From Ustilaginoidea virens (Eukaryota > Ascomycota > Sordariomycetes > Hypocreales > Clavicipitaceae): a stretch of 64,000 nucleotides of DNA. The DNA is taken from assembly GCF_000687475.1 (NCBI RefSeq), contig NC_057321.1:2294001-2358000 (forward strand), given 5' to 3'. A program made the translations under genes and the position numbers. The notes under the pieces were generated by a model that did no database searches, had not been told where the DNA came from, and saw only the letters and a list, made by a program, of their open reading frames with translations. This document shows, piece after piece, positions 43,448-56,955 of this stretch (position 1 is the first letter of the stretch; each line of letters begins with the position of its first letter).

Positions 43448-46400
43448 TTTAAATAGACTCTCTCAGCCTTGCTATTATAACCCTATATTATAGAGCCGAT
43501 AATGCAGGCTATATAAGATATCGAGATGAGTATACCTAGAGAAATAGGTATAGATAACCCGAGACTATGATGCTCTCGATGTAATATATATACCTAAGTA
43601 GAGCAGCTCGCATTAGGGTTACAATAGATAGAGGCGTAAATGCAGACTAATATGTAATACCTCGCTACTATTGCCGCCTTACTGCAGACCCTCTTTACGA
43701 ACTAGTTAAATAGCTCTTAAAATGCTACCTAACTGGCCCTAGTCGTATAATAGAACGCCCCCCTCCTTATAGCTTAGGATACCTAGCTAAAACGCAAGCC
43801 GATCCTAATAGGGGACCCCTTTAATAGCAAAAAGGCTATATTTACAGCCTGGCGGACCTTTATACAATATAAGCTTAAGGTCGATAAGGAATTTATTAGG
43901 GACGAGAAGACCTAATAGATATTTATCTTCTAGAATTTTTCGTCTATAGTCTAATTATAGGTCACAGCCTTTTTTAAGAATAGTATAGCTTGCGATTATA
44001 ATATAATAAAGTTCTTTAAATACCTTTAATATCTCTTTAAGGACCTATACTAATAGGATCGCGCTATTACTAAGCTTAAGTACTCCTTACGCTAAGGCCT
44101 TAAAGAACCTTTTGCCGCCTTCTTTATGCGATTTAAGGAAAAACTTACACTTATTAGCGGTCTCGGTTGGCTTAAGGAAGTTAAGCTTAAATACCTCTAA
44201 TTAGCACTTAACGCTCGTATAGCTGATAAGATTATTAGCCTTAGGGTCTCCTATTACGATTATTATTCGGTAGTAGACTATTACCGATAAATTGCTATTG
44301 ATATTAAGATTAGCTTAACTATTAATTATTATATGGGTTCGACCTATTCCCGATCGATATACGCCTAGGATTTTAAAGGCGATATATAAATATCGGGTGT
44401 TAATAAGCTAGACTCAAAGGGTAATTAGTATACGCTTAGGGCGATATAAGTCTCTAAAGAATAGTATAAAGATTATAGGAAGAAAGGTCTTTATCTTTAG
44501 TATAGCTCTCCCAATTATTAGATATTTATATGCTACCTATTGCTGGCAATCCGACCTAATGTAGCTAAGGTGGCTTCGCTTAATTTATAAGTTATAAAGG
44601 TCGAAAATAATAATAAAGATTAGGAAAAAGAATAGCCTTTAAATTTAGTCTCATTAGAGGGCTTAAAATATATATATAGACCCCGGCTTAATTATAGAAG
44701 GAATTAAAGGAGATTGCAGAATAAATAAATAGATACCCCTTTTTAGTACTAATCTTATATAAATCCTATACCTTTATTAATACCTTAATCGACTCGGGAT
44801 ATAACTACTATAGCGCTATAAGCGAAAAGATAGTATAATGGTTAGGCCTTTAACCTATCTATTTGCTATAACGTAGGGAAATTAGAACGGCAATAGATAT
44901 TTAAAGCCGTTTAAGAGAATATAAGGTAATATATTCCTTTATTACCTATATCGTCTATATAGCGATTAATATTAATAGATAGCCGTCTATAGTTATACTT
45001 TATATTATCCTAGGCCTTACCCGCGATATTATCCTTAGGATGCCTTAGATAGAGTACTATAATATTATACTATAGGCGAAGTAATACTAATTGAAAATCG
45101 GATTAGTAAGTAGTTTTATCGTTAAGGAATCGACGAAAAGGCAATAGGGTCTAATTACGGTAAATATCTTTAGCTTAGTCTTCTATAGTATACTAAAATA
45201 GGCGAAATACTCTAGGGATTAGTTGACTTCCTTTATTGCAATAAGCTTATAGGAGATAATATATATCCTTTGCGTTATACTGCCACCTTATTAAGACTCT
45301 GCCCTACGATCGCAGGAGCTATAAATACTTTTAATGGAATTATAGGAATTCGCCGACCTCTTTAATAAGGAGAAGGCTTCTAGTCTCCCTCTATACTAAG
45401 GTATATTAGACTATTATATCTAGCTTAAAAAGACTGCGGATAGGAGCTAGCTAGACTTACCTTAGGGCCTATTATATAATATACTATAAGACTAGTTACT
45501 TAAGGTTCGAAAATAAGTAATTAACCTAATAGATAAAGGATAGATCCATGCGAGCTCTTTATTAGTAGTGGCATTAGTCTTATTAGCTAGAAAAGGGAAT
45601 AGCGGGTGGCGTTTTTATATCGACTACTAGGCCCTTAATAAGGTTATAGTTTAAAACCGATACCCCCTCCTTTTGATTAAGGAGACCTTACGATCCTTAT
45701 CCTAGGCGAAATGGTTTACTAAGGTTAATATATATATAGCGTTCTATAAGATATATATTATAGAGGGCGATAAATATTTAATTGTATTCTATATACGATT
45801 TAGACTATTTGAATGGCTTATTATACTATTTAGCCTGATTAGGGCCCTTATGATTTTCTAAAAATATATTAATAGGGCTTTAGGGAATATATTAAGAGAC
45901 TTTATAACTATTTATTTTAATAATATTTTAATCTATACTAGGGGAATAAAGGCGGACTATATAGGGCGCGTTAAGGAAGTCTTTTAACGATTATAAAAGG
46001 CCGGCTTAAATTTAGATCTTAATAAGTATGACTTTGTAGTAAAGGAGGTCTGGTACCTAGGATATATTGTAATAGCTAGAAAGGAAATCTATCTAGACCC
46101 TGAAAAGATTAAGGCTATTTAGAATTAGGAAGTACTTACGAAATTAAAAGGCGTTTATAGTTTCCTCGGTTTTACTAACTTCTATTATAATTTTATCCTA
46201 AATTTTTCTTACTTTATCGACCCTTTAGTTAGGTTAATAAAAAAAGGGGTCTTATTCTAATAGCTAGATAAAGAAGAGGCGGCATTCTAAGCGCTTAAGT
46301 AATATTTTATATTATCTTCGGTTCTCGCCTAATAGGATCCTAATAAAGAGACGGTCCTTAAGGTAGATAGTTCTAGTATAGCCTTTAGCGGCTATCTATT

Positions 46401-48425
46401 ATAAATTAGGGAGGATAGCGTATTTTATCCTATTATATATTATTCTGCTTACTTATCGAATATAAAATAGAATTATACTATATACGATAAGGAACTCCTC
46501 GCTATTATCTCTTGCCTTAAGGCGTAGTTAGTAGAATTTTACTTAGTAGCCTCCCCCTTTACTATCTTTACCGACTATAAAAACCTAGAGTATTTCGCCT
46601 GACTATAGGAAATATCTAAGCGATAAGCCTAATAGGCTAAGACTTTAGCGCTTTTTAACTTTTATCTTCAGTATAGGCTAGGGTTATAAGCCTAATACCT
46701 TAATACGCTTTCTTAATAGGAATAAAAGGTAAATAGGGCGGAGCTATAAATCGGCTAGATCCTAAAACTACTATCTATTTTAGCACTTGATATAAATAAG
46801 ATAGAAGGCAAGATAATACCGACTTTAGCCCTATAGACTACCCTACCTTATAGTCTATATATTTTCGCCGATTCTTACCTTTAAGCTATTTAGGACTAAG
46901 TAATATCCGAAGATAGTATATATTAGGCCTGATAGATAGTAATTGGAAATAAAGAATAATAATTTTTAGTAGAGGCGGCGATATAAGAATAAATTACCGA
47001 TTATACCCTAAATGCATATAGCGTGCTTTTTTACCGGGTATAGGTATAGCTTCTATCATTTAAGCCCTTAACCACTATAGTAATCTAATACTGCTATAAC
47101 TCGCCTATTATAGGCCACCTAGGGAAAAACACTACCTTCTAACTATTGCAATAGGATTATCACTTTAATAATATATCGTCTAAGGTAGTAAGATATATTC
47201 GGAATTACTAATGCCGTGGGGTGTATAAGAGCCGCTAATTACGCTAGGGGTTATTATAACCGCTACTAATTGCAGACCGCTTTTAGTTATAGATATCAGT
47301 TAATTTTATAACCGACCTTCCTGCCTATAATGCCTCCGACCCGCGATTCTTTATAGTTATTATAGATCGCTTATCGAAGTATATCTAGCTTAAGGCTATA
47401 TACTTAATAAAAGTAGAAGACTATATAGAATGCTTCTAATAGTGCTAATAGCGCTTTTATGGCTTCCCTAAGGAGATTATTAGCGATCGAGGTTTAGATT
47501 AGATAGGCTAATTTTAGTCTATGCTATATAAATTAGTTAGGACCGAGTAATTTCTATTAATAGTATACCACCCCTAAACCGATAGCGGTATAAAGCGAAT
47601 AAACTAAAAGGTATAGGCGGTCCTCTGTATTATAGTTTCTTTTAATTAGTACGATTAGCTATACTATTTCGCGGCATATTAACTTATATTAAATAACTAG
47701 ATATTATTTATTACCGGGTTTAGCTTAAACTAACTGCTTAATAGATTTAATATTTTGATTATCGCCCTACCTTTAGAGGTAACCTTAAGTTTAATTACCC
47801 TGAAGGGGTATATAGCCCTCTTTCTTAGTAACCTTAAAGAGGGATAAGAATTAGCTTAGGCTGCTATTACCTTTATATAATAACGATAGTAAAATACTAC
47901 TAACTATTTATAATGCCCGGCCGAGCGCTTCTAGGTTAGTAATTAGATATAGTTAAACCTCTGGAATATTAAAATGAACCGCCTATATAAGAAGCTCGAT
48001 TAGGTCTCTACTAAATATACTATTATTACCGTCTTATTACCGCTTAATATCTAACTTAATATCCTATAAGGTATCTATCTGGTTTTTTATATTAATTTAG
48101 TCGAATAAGCTGCTTTTAATCTATTACCTAATTAGGTAATAACCGATATATAATTTAGGCTTTTATTTATTTTCCCTTAAGACTCTATGAACCTATATAA
48201 GGAGTATAAGGTTAAGGAGATATTTATAGCGAAGAATATATAGGGTTAAAGATAGAAATATAATATACTTATAAAGTAGAAAGGATATGATTTACCGATA
48301 TAGGAACCCCTAGAAAACTTTAATGATACTATTATATGAGAAATATTCGAGGCTAAATAGGGGGATATTAGGACTTATAATAGGCCTAGCTAGGTCTCGA
48401 AATAGGGTCTATTAGACTAATAAAC
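43206..48425 (+). mobile_element. Ty3/Gypsy-type LTR retrotransposon B, RIP-degraded
   Basis: Reading through stops on the plus strand gives gag at about 43820-44620 (WRTFIQYKLKVDKEFIRDE); protease near 44780-44800 (NTLIDSGYNYYSAIS); reverse transcriptase at about 45500-46100; RNase H at about 46350-46640; and integrase at about 47070-48110 with ISDRGLDQIGQFQ and YHPQTDSG. The polymerase YxDD is YFNN (45913-45924), both Asp codons changed GAT to AAT. The third integrase acidic residue reads Lys, consistent with GAA/GAG to AAA/AAG. All three changes fit RIP. No 3' LTR is seen before the unassigned stretch at 48426. Confidence 0.8.
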
Positions 48426-49348
48426 GATGCTAAATGCCTACTACTATAAGCAAAATATAAAATAATAAAAATACTTTAAAAAAAAAAATATAATAAACTA
48501 AACTAGGGCTGATATAGGCTTACCCCTAATATGCCTCCTCCTAGGGCTACTCTCTATCTCTTTAAGCCTCCTTTTATCCCTACAATAGTATATAGGCTAA
48601 TAGTAGTAAGGGTCCTCGCGGGGTAGGGCGCGTATATAAACTATATATTAGATGGGGATAGTTCCTTATATGTTTATAATATAATAGAGTCTATAGGCTA
48701 CCGTAAGGCGAATATGGCGGGGGCATATTAAGAGATGATAAGACCCTTTAATGAGATAGGGCCAGGCAATACGGCATTTATAGCGGTAGCTGCGATAAAG
48801 ATAGCGAGGGTATAGGGGGCTGTAGAGCGGGTTCTACCTACTATTACGGGGGTTACGATAGATAATCTTACGCTGGCGGCGGCGGAGCCTTTATATAGTA
48901 TTAGCTGCCTTAGTCGTACGATAGTTCCCCTTTTGCGTAATATGCGGGGAGGGCGGGATAAAATAGGGGCGGGGGCAGCTAGGGATATTAAGCTTTAATT
49001 TAGTACTGCTCTATCCTAGCATAATATTCCTAAGCTTCTATTTGCGTTTCCCTTATAATATTTAGTATAGGGGCGAGATTTATAATGAACTTAGCCTAGC
49101 GCCGGGAGGGCGTTAATACTGTAGATATAGTAGAAACCATACTAAAGGCATCTTGTAGCCTGAATGCTAAACGTGGGGCGCGGGGGGCTACCTGCTCGGC
49201 AGCGAAAGTACGATACTATTAATTATTTAAAGCCCGAAATTCAGGGGTTAAGATAGTAGTATATACTTTCTGTGTATCTGTCTTAGGATAGGCGGGCTCT
49301 ATAATAGCCCTCCCCTTTTTTACTGCCTTAATCTAGTTGTATAGGATG
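48426..49348. other. Unassigned RIP-degraded stretch
   Basis: It lies between the end of the Gypsy pol frame and the Copia 1 LTR. GC is locally higher (about 48600-49200). On the minus strand at about 49310-48990 a frame with few stops gives a protein-like peptide (KVYTTILTPEFRAL, then RLAFRLQDAFSMVSTIS). This could be the gag of a further element. No LTR or tRNA-like site was recognised. Confidence 0.5.
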
Positions 49349-50111
49349 TATTGCAATTCTCAAGGTCACTATAAAAGCAGAGCCTTACTAGCTAGCTAGA
49401 TGGCACAAGACTGTCTGCGACCTGTGAACTAATCTTAGTATAAATACTAGATTTTTCACCAAGTCCTAAGACTATACAAGTGCTATAAAGCAGGGCAAGT
49501 GTAAAGGCAAGGCAAATATAAGATAACCAGAAACGCAGGGAAGGTGGAAGTTAAGAGGCATGTAGTGCATTAACAGACTCGATTGTGCTACCCTTCTACT
49601 ATCTAGAAAGAAGGGGGAAAGCTATCCTATATATACACGAAGGAGGGGTGGGCCCAGGCATCTAGGGAAGCCAGTAAGAGGGCTCCCCGTAATGCTCGCT
49701 ATGATACGTCAGCAACCCCGCTATATCCGACCTTTCCAACCACTCTAAACACCGCACTAGTAATTAGTCACCGCACTAGTAACTAGCCACCACGCTAGTG
49801 ACTAACCACCACACTAGTGGACTAGCCACCACGCTAGTAGGCCACCACGCTAATTTAGCAATGCCACACCACGCTAGTAGGCCGCCACCACGCTAGTAGG
49901 CAACCACGCTAATTTAGCAATGCCACACCTTTTCAATAAGGCCTACCTTACTTGATATACAGTAAATAATCCACTGAAAATCCTTAAGGTAAAAGGCAAA
50001 GGCCTAAGGAAATACTATCATAAGTCCAAGAGGCGGTATAAGGGCCAGAAGGTTAGTAGGCCAGTAGGGCATAAGGCCAGCAGCCTAGTAGGCTACTATA
50101 GGATTTTAACA
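49349..50111 (-). repeat. 3' LTR of Copia element 1 (763 bp)
   Basis: On the minus strand it starts TGTTAAAATCC right after the polypurine tract AGAGGGGG and ends GAATTGCAATA. The same sequence in plus orientation forms the LTRs at 59209 and 63170. It contains a family of GCGTGGTGGC-type direct repeats (about 49750-49925) and a TATATATAGG-like TATA box. Confidence 0.9.
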
Positions 50112-52958
50112 CCCCCTCTGATTAGCTACTGTAATAGCAAGCTAATCGTCGTATAAAGGATAGTGAAAGAAAATGCAATAAAAGTGCTAAGGAAAAACAT
50201 AGGAAAAACCTTAGTAAGTTAATATAAGTTAGTATAAGTTAGCATGCCCTAAGACCTAGTAACTCGCGGAACCTAGTAAATTTAGGGCCCGGCAGTGGCT
50301 TAGTAAGGCCGTCAGCAGGCATACTATTAGTAGGTAAGTAGGTAATTTTCACTAAGCCTAGCTGGGCTTGCTCCCTAATATACCGGAATTTTAATAGTGT
50401 ATACTTAGTGCGAGCATGCTGATTAGGGTCGTTAGAATTTGAAATGGAGCCCTGGTTATCGCAATATAGCGGTATAGGGCGTAAAATATCAATTTCCAGC
50501 TCTTTACAAAGGTTAGAAAGCCACTGTACCTTACGGATAGTCTCAAGTAATGCATTAGATTCAGCTTCTAAAGTAGATAGCACTACTAAAGAGGCTCGCT
50601 TAGAACGCCAGCTAATAGGACCACTATTAATAGTAGTCAAGAAGCCTCCAGTGGATTTAGAGGTTTCTTTACAGCCAGTAAAGTCGCTATCAGAATAAGC
50701 GGTTATAATAGGCTGTTGATTGCTTTTAGTAGTACTAAAGCAAATAGCTAGGTTCTCAGTGCCTTTAAGGTAGCTAAAGCTGCCTTTCGCAATATTTAGA
50801 TGTACATTAGTTGCCTTGGATATAAACCGGGAGAGGTATTGGGTAGGAAATGCTAGGTCGGGCCTAGTCATCATCATAAGCCACATTATAGTGCCAGTAA
50901 GGCTCTGATAAAGGCTCTAATTAGTAGGGCTAAGGTCTTTTCCACTAGATTCATTTAGAATCCCTGGTTGAAGTGGAATAAGCTGAGGTTTAGTATCCTG
51001 TAAGCCGAATTTAGCTAAGACCTCTGCTATAAATTGGGCTTGGTGTAGCCACAATAAACCTTCCTTCCTATTTCGTATAATTTGTACGCCTAGGAAAAAG
51101 GAAGCCGGACCGCGGTCTTCTATAGCATAGACCTTATGAAATTTCCTTTTTAGCTGGTTAATATAAGTTATATTTGGACCAACTAATAGGCAATCGTCAA
51201 TATAGGTGACGATAAAGGTGCTGGTTTGCTTATTATAAAAGACGGCAGCATCAGAAGCTAAAGGTAAAAAACCTTCACTAGAAATCAGGTCTTTTAGCCG
51301 GTATTGCCATTCGCGGGGTGCTTGTTTTAGCCCGTATAGGGCCTTCTTTAGCAAGATAGCTTGCTTAACAGAAGGGTCGAATCCAGCTTCTTTAAGCAAG
51401 GTTAGTAGCCGTTGGCGCTATATATTAGACCAAAGCTTGCTATCAGTTAGTAATAAGCTCTCTGTAAATTCAAGGAATCCGTTAGGGATATCTATATAAA
51501 TGGTCTCAGAAAGTTCGCTATTTAGGAAGGCGCCTATAAAGTCGATTTGCTCTATCTCCCAGTTATTGCTAGCAGCTAAAGCTAGTATAACCCTCCAAGT
51601 GGGTGGGATAGAGGTAGAAGCATAGGTATGCTGAAAGTCCTTTCCTTCGACTTGCATAAAGCCCTTGACAACTAATCTAGCCTTATATTTTATAGGCTGA
51701 TTATTAGCATCCTTTTTAACCCGAAAAACAGGCCTATTGCGTATAATTTTCCTATCAATAGGAACGCTAGACTTAGGAATAAACTGGAAAACTTTAGTAT
51801 CTAAAAGCTGCTCGAATTCCTTAAATAGTGCCTTTATCCAAAGGTCTTTTTCTTTTTTAGGGCATCGTAGCACATCCTTCCAGCTATTAGGCGTACCATT
51901 AGGGGCCTTTTTAGCTAGCTTACGCTTAGCTGTATAGCAGGAATCCCATATCAGGTGGTATAAATCCTGATTAGGGAATAAGTCGGTAGGGCTAGTAGGG
52001 TCGGTAGGGCTAGTAGGTATAATAGGGCCAGCAGGGCCAGCAGGGCCAGTAAGGTCGGCAGGAGTAAGGCTAGTAAGGATATCTATAAGGTCATCCTTTG
52101 CAGTAGCCGGGGACTGTAATATAGGACGGTTATCTAAGGTAGCATTAGTAACGCTAATAAAATTAGTAGGGTCCGGTATGCTTTCTAGGTCATCCGGTAT
52201 AACATTAGTATTAGTAATGTTAGTAAGGTTAGTAGGGTCCGAGATGCTTTTAAGGTCATCCAGTAAAATAGCAGGTTCTCTGCTAGATACCCCTTCTAAA
52301 CCTGTATTTTGCCCTCTGTGAAAGTCTCCTTCTAGGCCATTAGAAATAGGGCCTATACCTTCATTTTGATGAATAAAGGTAATAAAAGTTGTTTTAGTAA
52401 TAACCTTCTTCTTTAGAAGGTAGACTAGGTAAGTATTATTACCTAAAGTGGTAAGGAGCCTACCAGGCTCGGTATGGGGCGCTAATTTGCGGCTTTTTAC
52501 ACGCTTTTCGTGTGGTATAAGCACTTTAATAGCTGCTCTAATAGCCCTAAGGTTAATAAGATCAGGGTAGTGCTCCGGCGTAATATGGTCATAATCCTTT
52601 AGTAGCTTTTGATAGGGGCTAGAAGGTCTGTTAGTAACAGCTGTTATATTTACTAGCATAATAACGCCAGTAATTACAGCAGACCAGAGGTTAGATGGTA
52701 GCCTTGACCAGGCCATAGTAGCACGTAGCCTATTAGCTATAACCCTAATGGAGCGCTTAGCTAGGCCGTTTTGTTCATGAATATAGGGGCAAGATGTGTT
52801 AAAAGTTATACCCTGTTCGATAAGCTAATTACTAAGCATTTTGTTGATTTCATTTCCACCATCATAGTGGAATTCAACAGGCGTTTTACCATATCTGACC
52901 TGTAGGCTCTGTATAAAGCTCTGTAATACTTTTGTTGCAAAATGGTGACTCAGAACAC
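49349..52958 (-). mobile_element. Copia-type LTR retrotransposon 1, lightly mutated, interrupted in integrase
   Basis: One minus-strand frame runs from 52957 to 50239 with only three internal TAG stops (52827-52825, 51420-51418, 50919-50917). It reads integrase (VEFHYDGGNE with the second catalytic Asp, EQNGLAKRS with the catalytic Glu), a variable linker, reverse transcriptase (ARLVVKGFMQVEGKDF; active site TYIDDCLLVG near 51200) and RNase H (YSDSDFTGCKETSKST; ends KFTRFRELLGLRAC). The polypurine tract and 3' LTR follow. The 5' part is absent because element 2 begins at 52959 inside integrase. Low stop density marks it as younger than A, B and 2. Confidence 0.9.
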
Positions 52959-53647
52959 TGTTGGAAAGTATACTAAGTACCGACAGTGGCGTACAAGGCG
53001 TTGCAGAATAAAACAAGCTGGTTAAAGATTAAAAACGCACACACGAGGTTGACCAGAGCAAAGATGTTAGGGAAATCTGATTCTAATTGTTGGTGACTAT
53101 TCTAGCTAGAAAGAGGGAATTTTGGGCATATTTCTACCATCTTGAAAAAGTGGTTGAAAATAATGAAAAACTGCAAAAATAGCGAAAAACCCGACGAAAA
53201 GTCGGTCTGCCCAACCGTGCCCAATATCCTACCCAATGCCTACCCAACCAAGCCCAGTGGCTTATAGCGGTGTGCCGGATGCCCTATAATAGCCTGCCGT
53301 ACGGGCCGGAAGCCCTATATCGGTCTGCTGTAAATAACCGGTGTAGCGGGTGACTGTATGTAGAAGGCCGAAAGTGCTGGTATTAGCAAGGTTTGCCCAT
53401 TTGGTAATCCCGTAGAAATGCGCCGCCTGTTGTAGGCCCTGTGGCCCGCTGTGACCGGCCGCTGTGGCCGGCTGTGGGGCGCTGTGCCGGTGCCGTGACC
53501 GGCGCTGTGGCCCACTATAATCGGCGTTGTGGGGCGCTGTGCCCTACTATAGCGCCTGGTATAGCCACCGCGATATCTTAACGTAGAGACATCATACGGT
53601 AGCGAGACTAGTACCAAAATACAGCTAAAAAGGCGCTAATTTCAACA
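52959..53647 (-). repeat. 3' LTR of Copia element 2 (689 bp)
   Basis: Ends are TGTTG at 52959 and CAACA at 53647, a perfect five-base inversion. A polypurine tract (AGAGGGGG) adjoins on the inner side in minus orientation. The sequence differs from the LTR family of elements 1 and 3. Confidence 0.85.
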
Positions 53648-56600
53648 CCCCCTCTGATTAGCAATATGGCTAATCCTAGCGTTAGAATAAAAGAAAGAAA
53701 CCCTATAAAAAATCAGAAAAAAAGATGATGATGCTATAGGGATTGCAGCCCTAATAGCTGCCGAAATATGGGGAATTTCGGGCTTGGAAGTGGTTTGGTG
53801 AGTCTATCCGCAGGCATATCTATCGTAAGTAAATAAGATATTTTTACCAGGCCACTGTGGGCCTTCTCATGTATATACCGGAATTTAAGCAAGGTATGCT
53901 TAGTGTGGGCATACTGATTTGGGTTATTTGCATTAGAAATAGACCCTTGGTTATCGCAGTATAGTGGTATCAGGCGTTAAATATCGACCTGGATTTCTTT
54001 AAATAAATTAGATATCTACTCTACTTCGCGAATTGCCTTAAGTATTGCATTAGACTCGGCTTTAAGCGTTGATAAAACCATAGTCGAAGACTGTTTTGAC
54101 CTCCAACTAATAGGTCCACCATTTAAAGTAGTAAGATAACCACTAGTAGACTTCGAAGTCAGCCGGCACCTAGTAAAATCGCTATCAGAAAATGCAGCTA
54201 ATACTACGGTAGCTTTAGCGGCTCGGTAATAAATAGCTGTATTTGCCGTACCAGCTAAGTAGCGGAAAGCGCCCTTAGCAGTATTAAGCTGTGTAGTAGA
54301 AGCCTGTTGCATATATCGTGATAGGTATTGCGTTAGAAAGGCAAGGTCAGGTCTTAACATTATCATCAACTACATCGATGTCCCTACCAGCTGCTGGAAT
54401 AAGTATTAATTACTAGCATCCAGCGGTATATTACCAGCCTCAGACTCAGCAAGTATACCGGGCTGTAGCGGGATTAGATGCAGTCGTGCGTCCTTAAGGT
54501 TGAATTTCTTAAGGACTTCCGCAATAAATTGCGATTAGTACAGCCATAATAGGCCCTTTTCTCTATCCCTAATAATCTACACTCTAAGAAAGAAGGAGGC
54601 AGGTCCTCGGTCTTTTATAGCGTAAACCTTATAGAACTTGGTCTTAAGCTAGTCAATATAGCTAAGGTCCGGATCGATAATCAAGTAGTTATCCACATAA
54701 GTCATAATAAAGGTATACATTCCTTTATTATAGAAGACGGTAGTATTAGAAAGTAACGGCTTAAAACCCTCTTGCACTAGAAGGTCTTTTAACCGTAACT
54801 GCCACTCGCGAGGGCCTTATTTTAGCCCATATAAGGCTTTCTTCAATAGTATAACCTATAATACAGAGGGGTTATATCCAACCTTAGTAAGCAAGGCTAG
54901 AAGTCGACGATGCTACTAGTCAGACTATAAGGCTGGGTTAGGTAAGAGTAGGCTTTCTGTAAATTCTAGAAAACCAGCTGGAATCTCTATATAAATCGTC
55001 TCTAGTAGTTCACTATTTAGAAAGGCACTAATAAAGTCGATCTGCTCTATTTCCCAATTATTTGCAGTAGTAAGAGTAAGGATAATCCTCTATATTGGTA
55101 GGATCGAAGTCGAGGCATAGGTCTCCGTAAAGTCTTGCCTAGATACCTGTATAAAGCCTTTAACAACTAATCGTGCCTTATATTTAACCGGGTTATTATT
55201 CGCATCTTTCTTAATACGAAAAACAGGCCGGTTACGTAACATTTTCCTACTAATAGGAATACTAGTCTTAGGAATAAATTAGAAGACATTTAAATCGATT
55301 AATTGCTCGAATTCCGAAAATAAGGCTTTTACCCAGCTATCCTTATGTGGGCTGTATAAGACTTCCTTCTAGCTATTAGGCACACCTTCTGGGGCCCGTT
55401 TTGCAGCCTTAATCTTTACTGCATAGTAAATATCGTACATTTGCTGGTAAAAAGCATAGGAAGGGGGGAAATCCTGTGTGGGAGCCTCTGGGGGGCTGCC
55501 TGGGTATCCGAAAATCTGGTCGTTTTTCGGCTGGGTGGGTGGGAAAGCACCCTATTGGTCAGTCTGTGGGTCAGACTATTGGTTAGACTGTTGGTCGTTA
55601 GTCTGTGGGTTAGGCTGTTGGTTAGCCTGTAGGTCCAAAAGTGACCTATAGTATCCGTAACCTAGGATACCTTGCACGTCTCGTATCTATGGCTGCATTC
55701 TTCCTCGAATTCTACCCTTAGTAGCCCTAACCTAGTATGGCTGAATAGGCACCTTTTCTAATACTCGAAATATTTTCTCCTACGGTCTCTCATTTAAGGC
55801 AATATCTAGACTCTCGAATTTCAGATATTCTAGTATAGGTAGCGTTTTACTATAGCGAAATGCTGCATTTACTAGGAAGCCGGGCGAAAAGGCAGAATCT
55901 ATTATATCGGAAAGTCGCAGAAAGTCAGTGTGTGTGGGGCTTTGAGATTCGGACCATTGAAAATTTGTTATATAGGGCAAGTCAGAGTTTTCACTTATAT
56001 AGGTCATGCCTACTTTTGTGATGGATTCGGAAAATCTCTGAGATTGAGATTCCTAGTAATGAGAACTTTCTGCATTTCTTAGCATTTGCAGCCTTTTTAT
56101 ATAGGAAAAAGGCGTATTTTCCTTAGCCGGTGAAAGCGGACCGTCTTGCCTAAGCTGAAAAGCTGAGTTAGGCTAAAGCGATTTAGAATCGAAAGACGGC
56201 GAATTGCTAAGAAATATTGTAAAGTGCTATGGCGGGCTAATTGGTGGTAGGCCCACTGGTTGTGGTGGATCTGTATGCTGTATTAGGCCTATTGGTTGTG
56301 GTGGGCCCGTGGGCTGTGTTGGATCCGTGGCCTATGGTAGGCCTATGCCTTCGACTAGGCCTATACCATCGGTTTTAGACGAAATAGGCATATTTAGGCG
56401 AGGCGACTTCCAGATAGGCTCTTCTAGAGCAATTTAGTTAATATTTACCCCCTCTAAATTAGAAGGCGGTTGGAAATCAAAAGTGCCCTTTAGGCCACTT
56501 AAAATAGGGCCTATACCTTTATTTTAGTAGGTGAAAGTAATAAAAGAGGTCTTAATGACGACCTAGCGATATGGGATGTAGACGAGGTAGGTGCTGTTAC

Positions 56601-56955
56601 CTAGCGTAGCTAGTAACCTACCTAACTCGGTCCGGGGGGCCAGCTTATGACTAATAACCCGTTTTTCTGGAGGGATTAGCACCTCTATAGCCGCACCAAT
56701 AGCCCTGAAGCTAGTAAGGTCGGGTAGGTAGTAGTACGTAATTTCCAGAAAATCCTTCTTTAATTCCTCGAAAGGTAATAAGGAACGGTTTATGACTGCT
56801 ATTAGATTTACCAAGGTAGTAATACTAAGAATTACTATAGACCAAAGGTAAGAAGGTAACCGAGACCAAAGTATAGTAGCTTTAAGTCGGTTAACGATAA
56901 CCCATATAGAGCATTCTGCTAACCTATTTTGCTTATAAATATAAGGGGAAGAGGA
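52959..56955 (-). mobile_element. Copia-type LTR retrotransposon 2, RIP-degraded, nested in element 1
   Basis: The minus strand through stops gives RNase H (54369-53760; DLAFLTQYLSRYM, FSDSDFTRC), reverse transcriptase (about 55400-54430), a long linker with a duplicated short motif, and the integrase C-terminal part (about 56950-56560; LIAVINRSLLPFEELKK). Order and residues parallel element 1, so they are related families. The pol frame stops near 56955 at the integrase Glu region, where sequence of a non-LTR element begins, so gag, protease and 5' LTR are lost or displaced. Confidence 0.8.
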
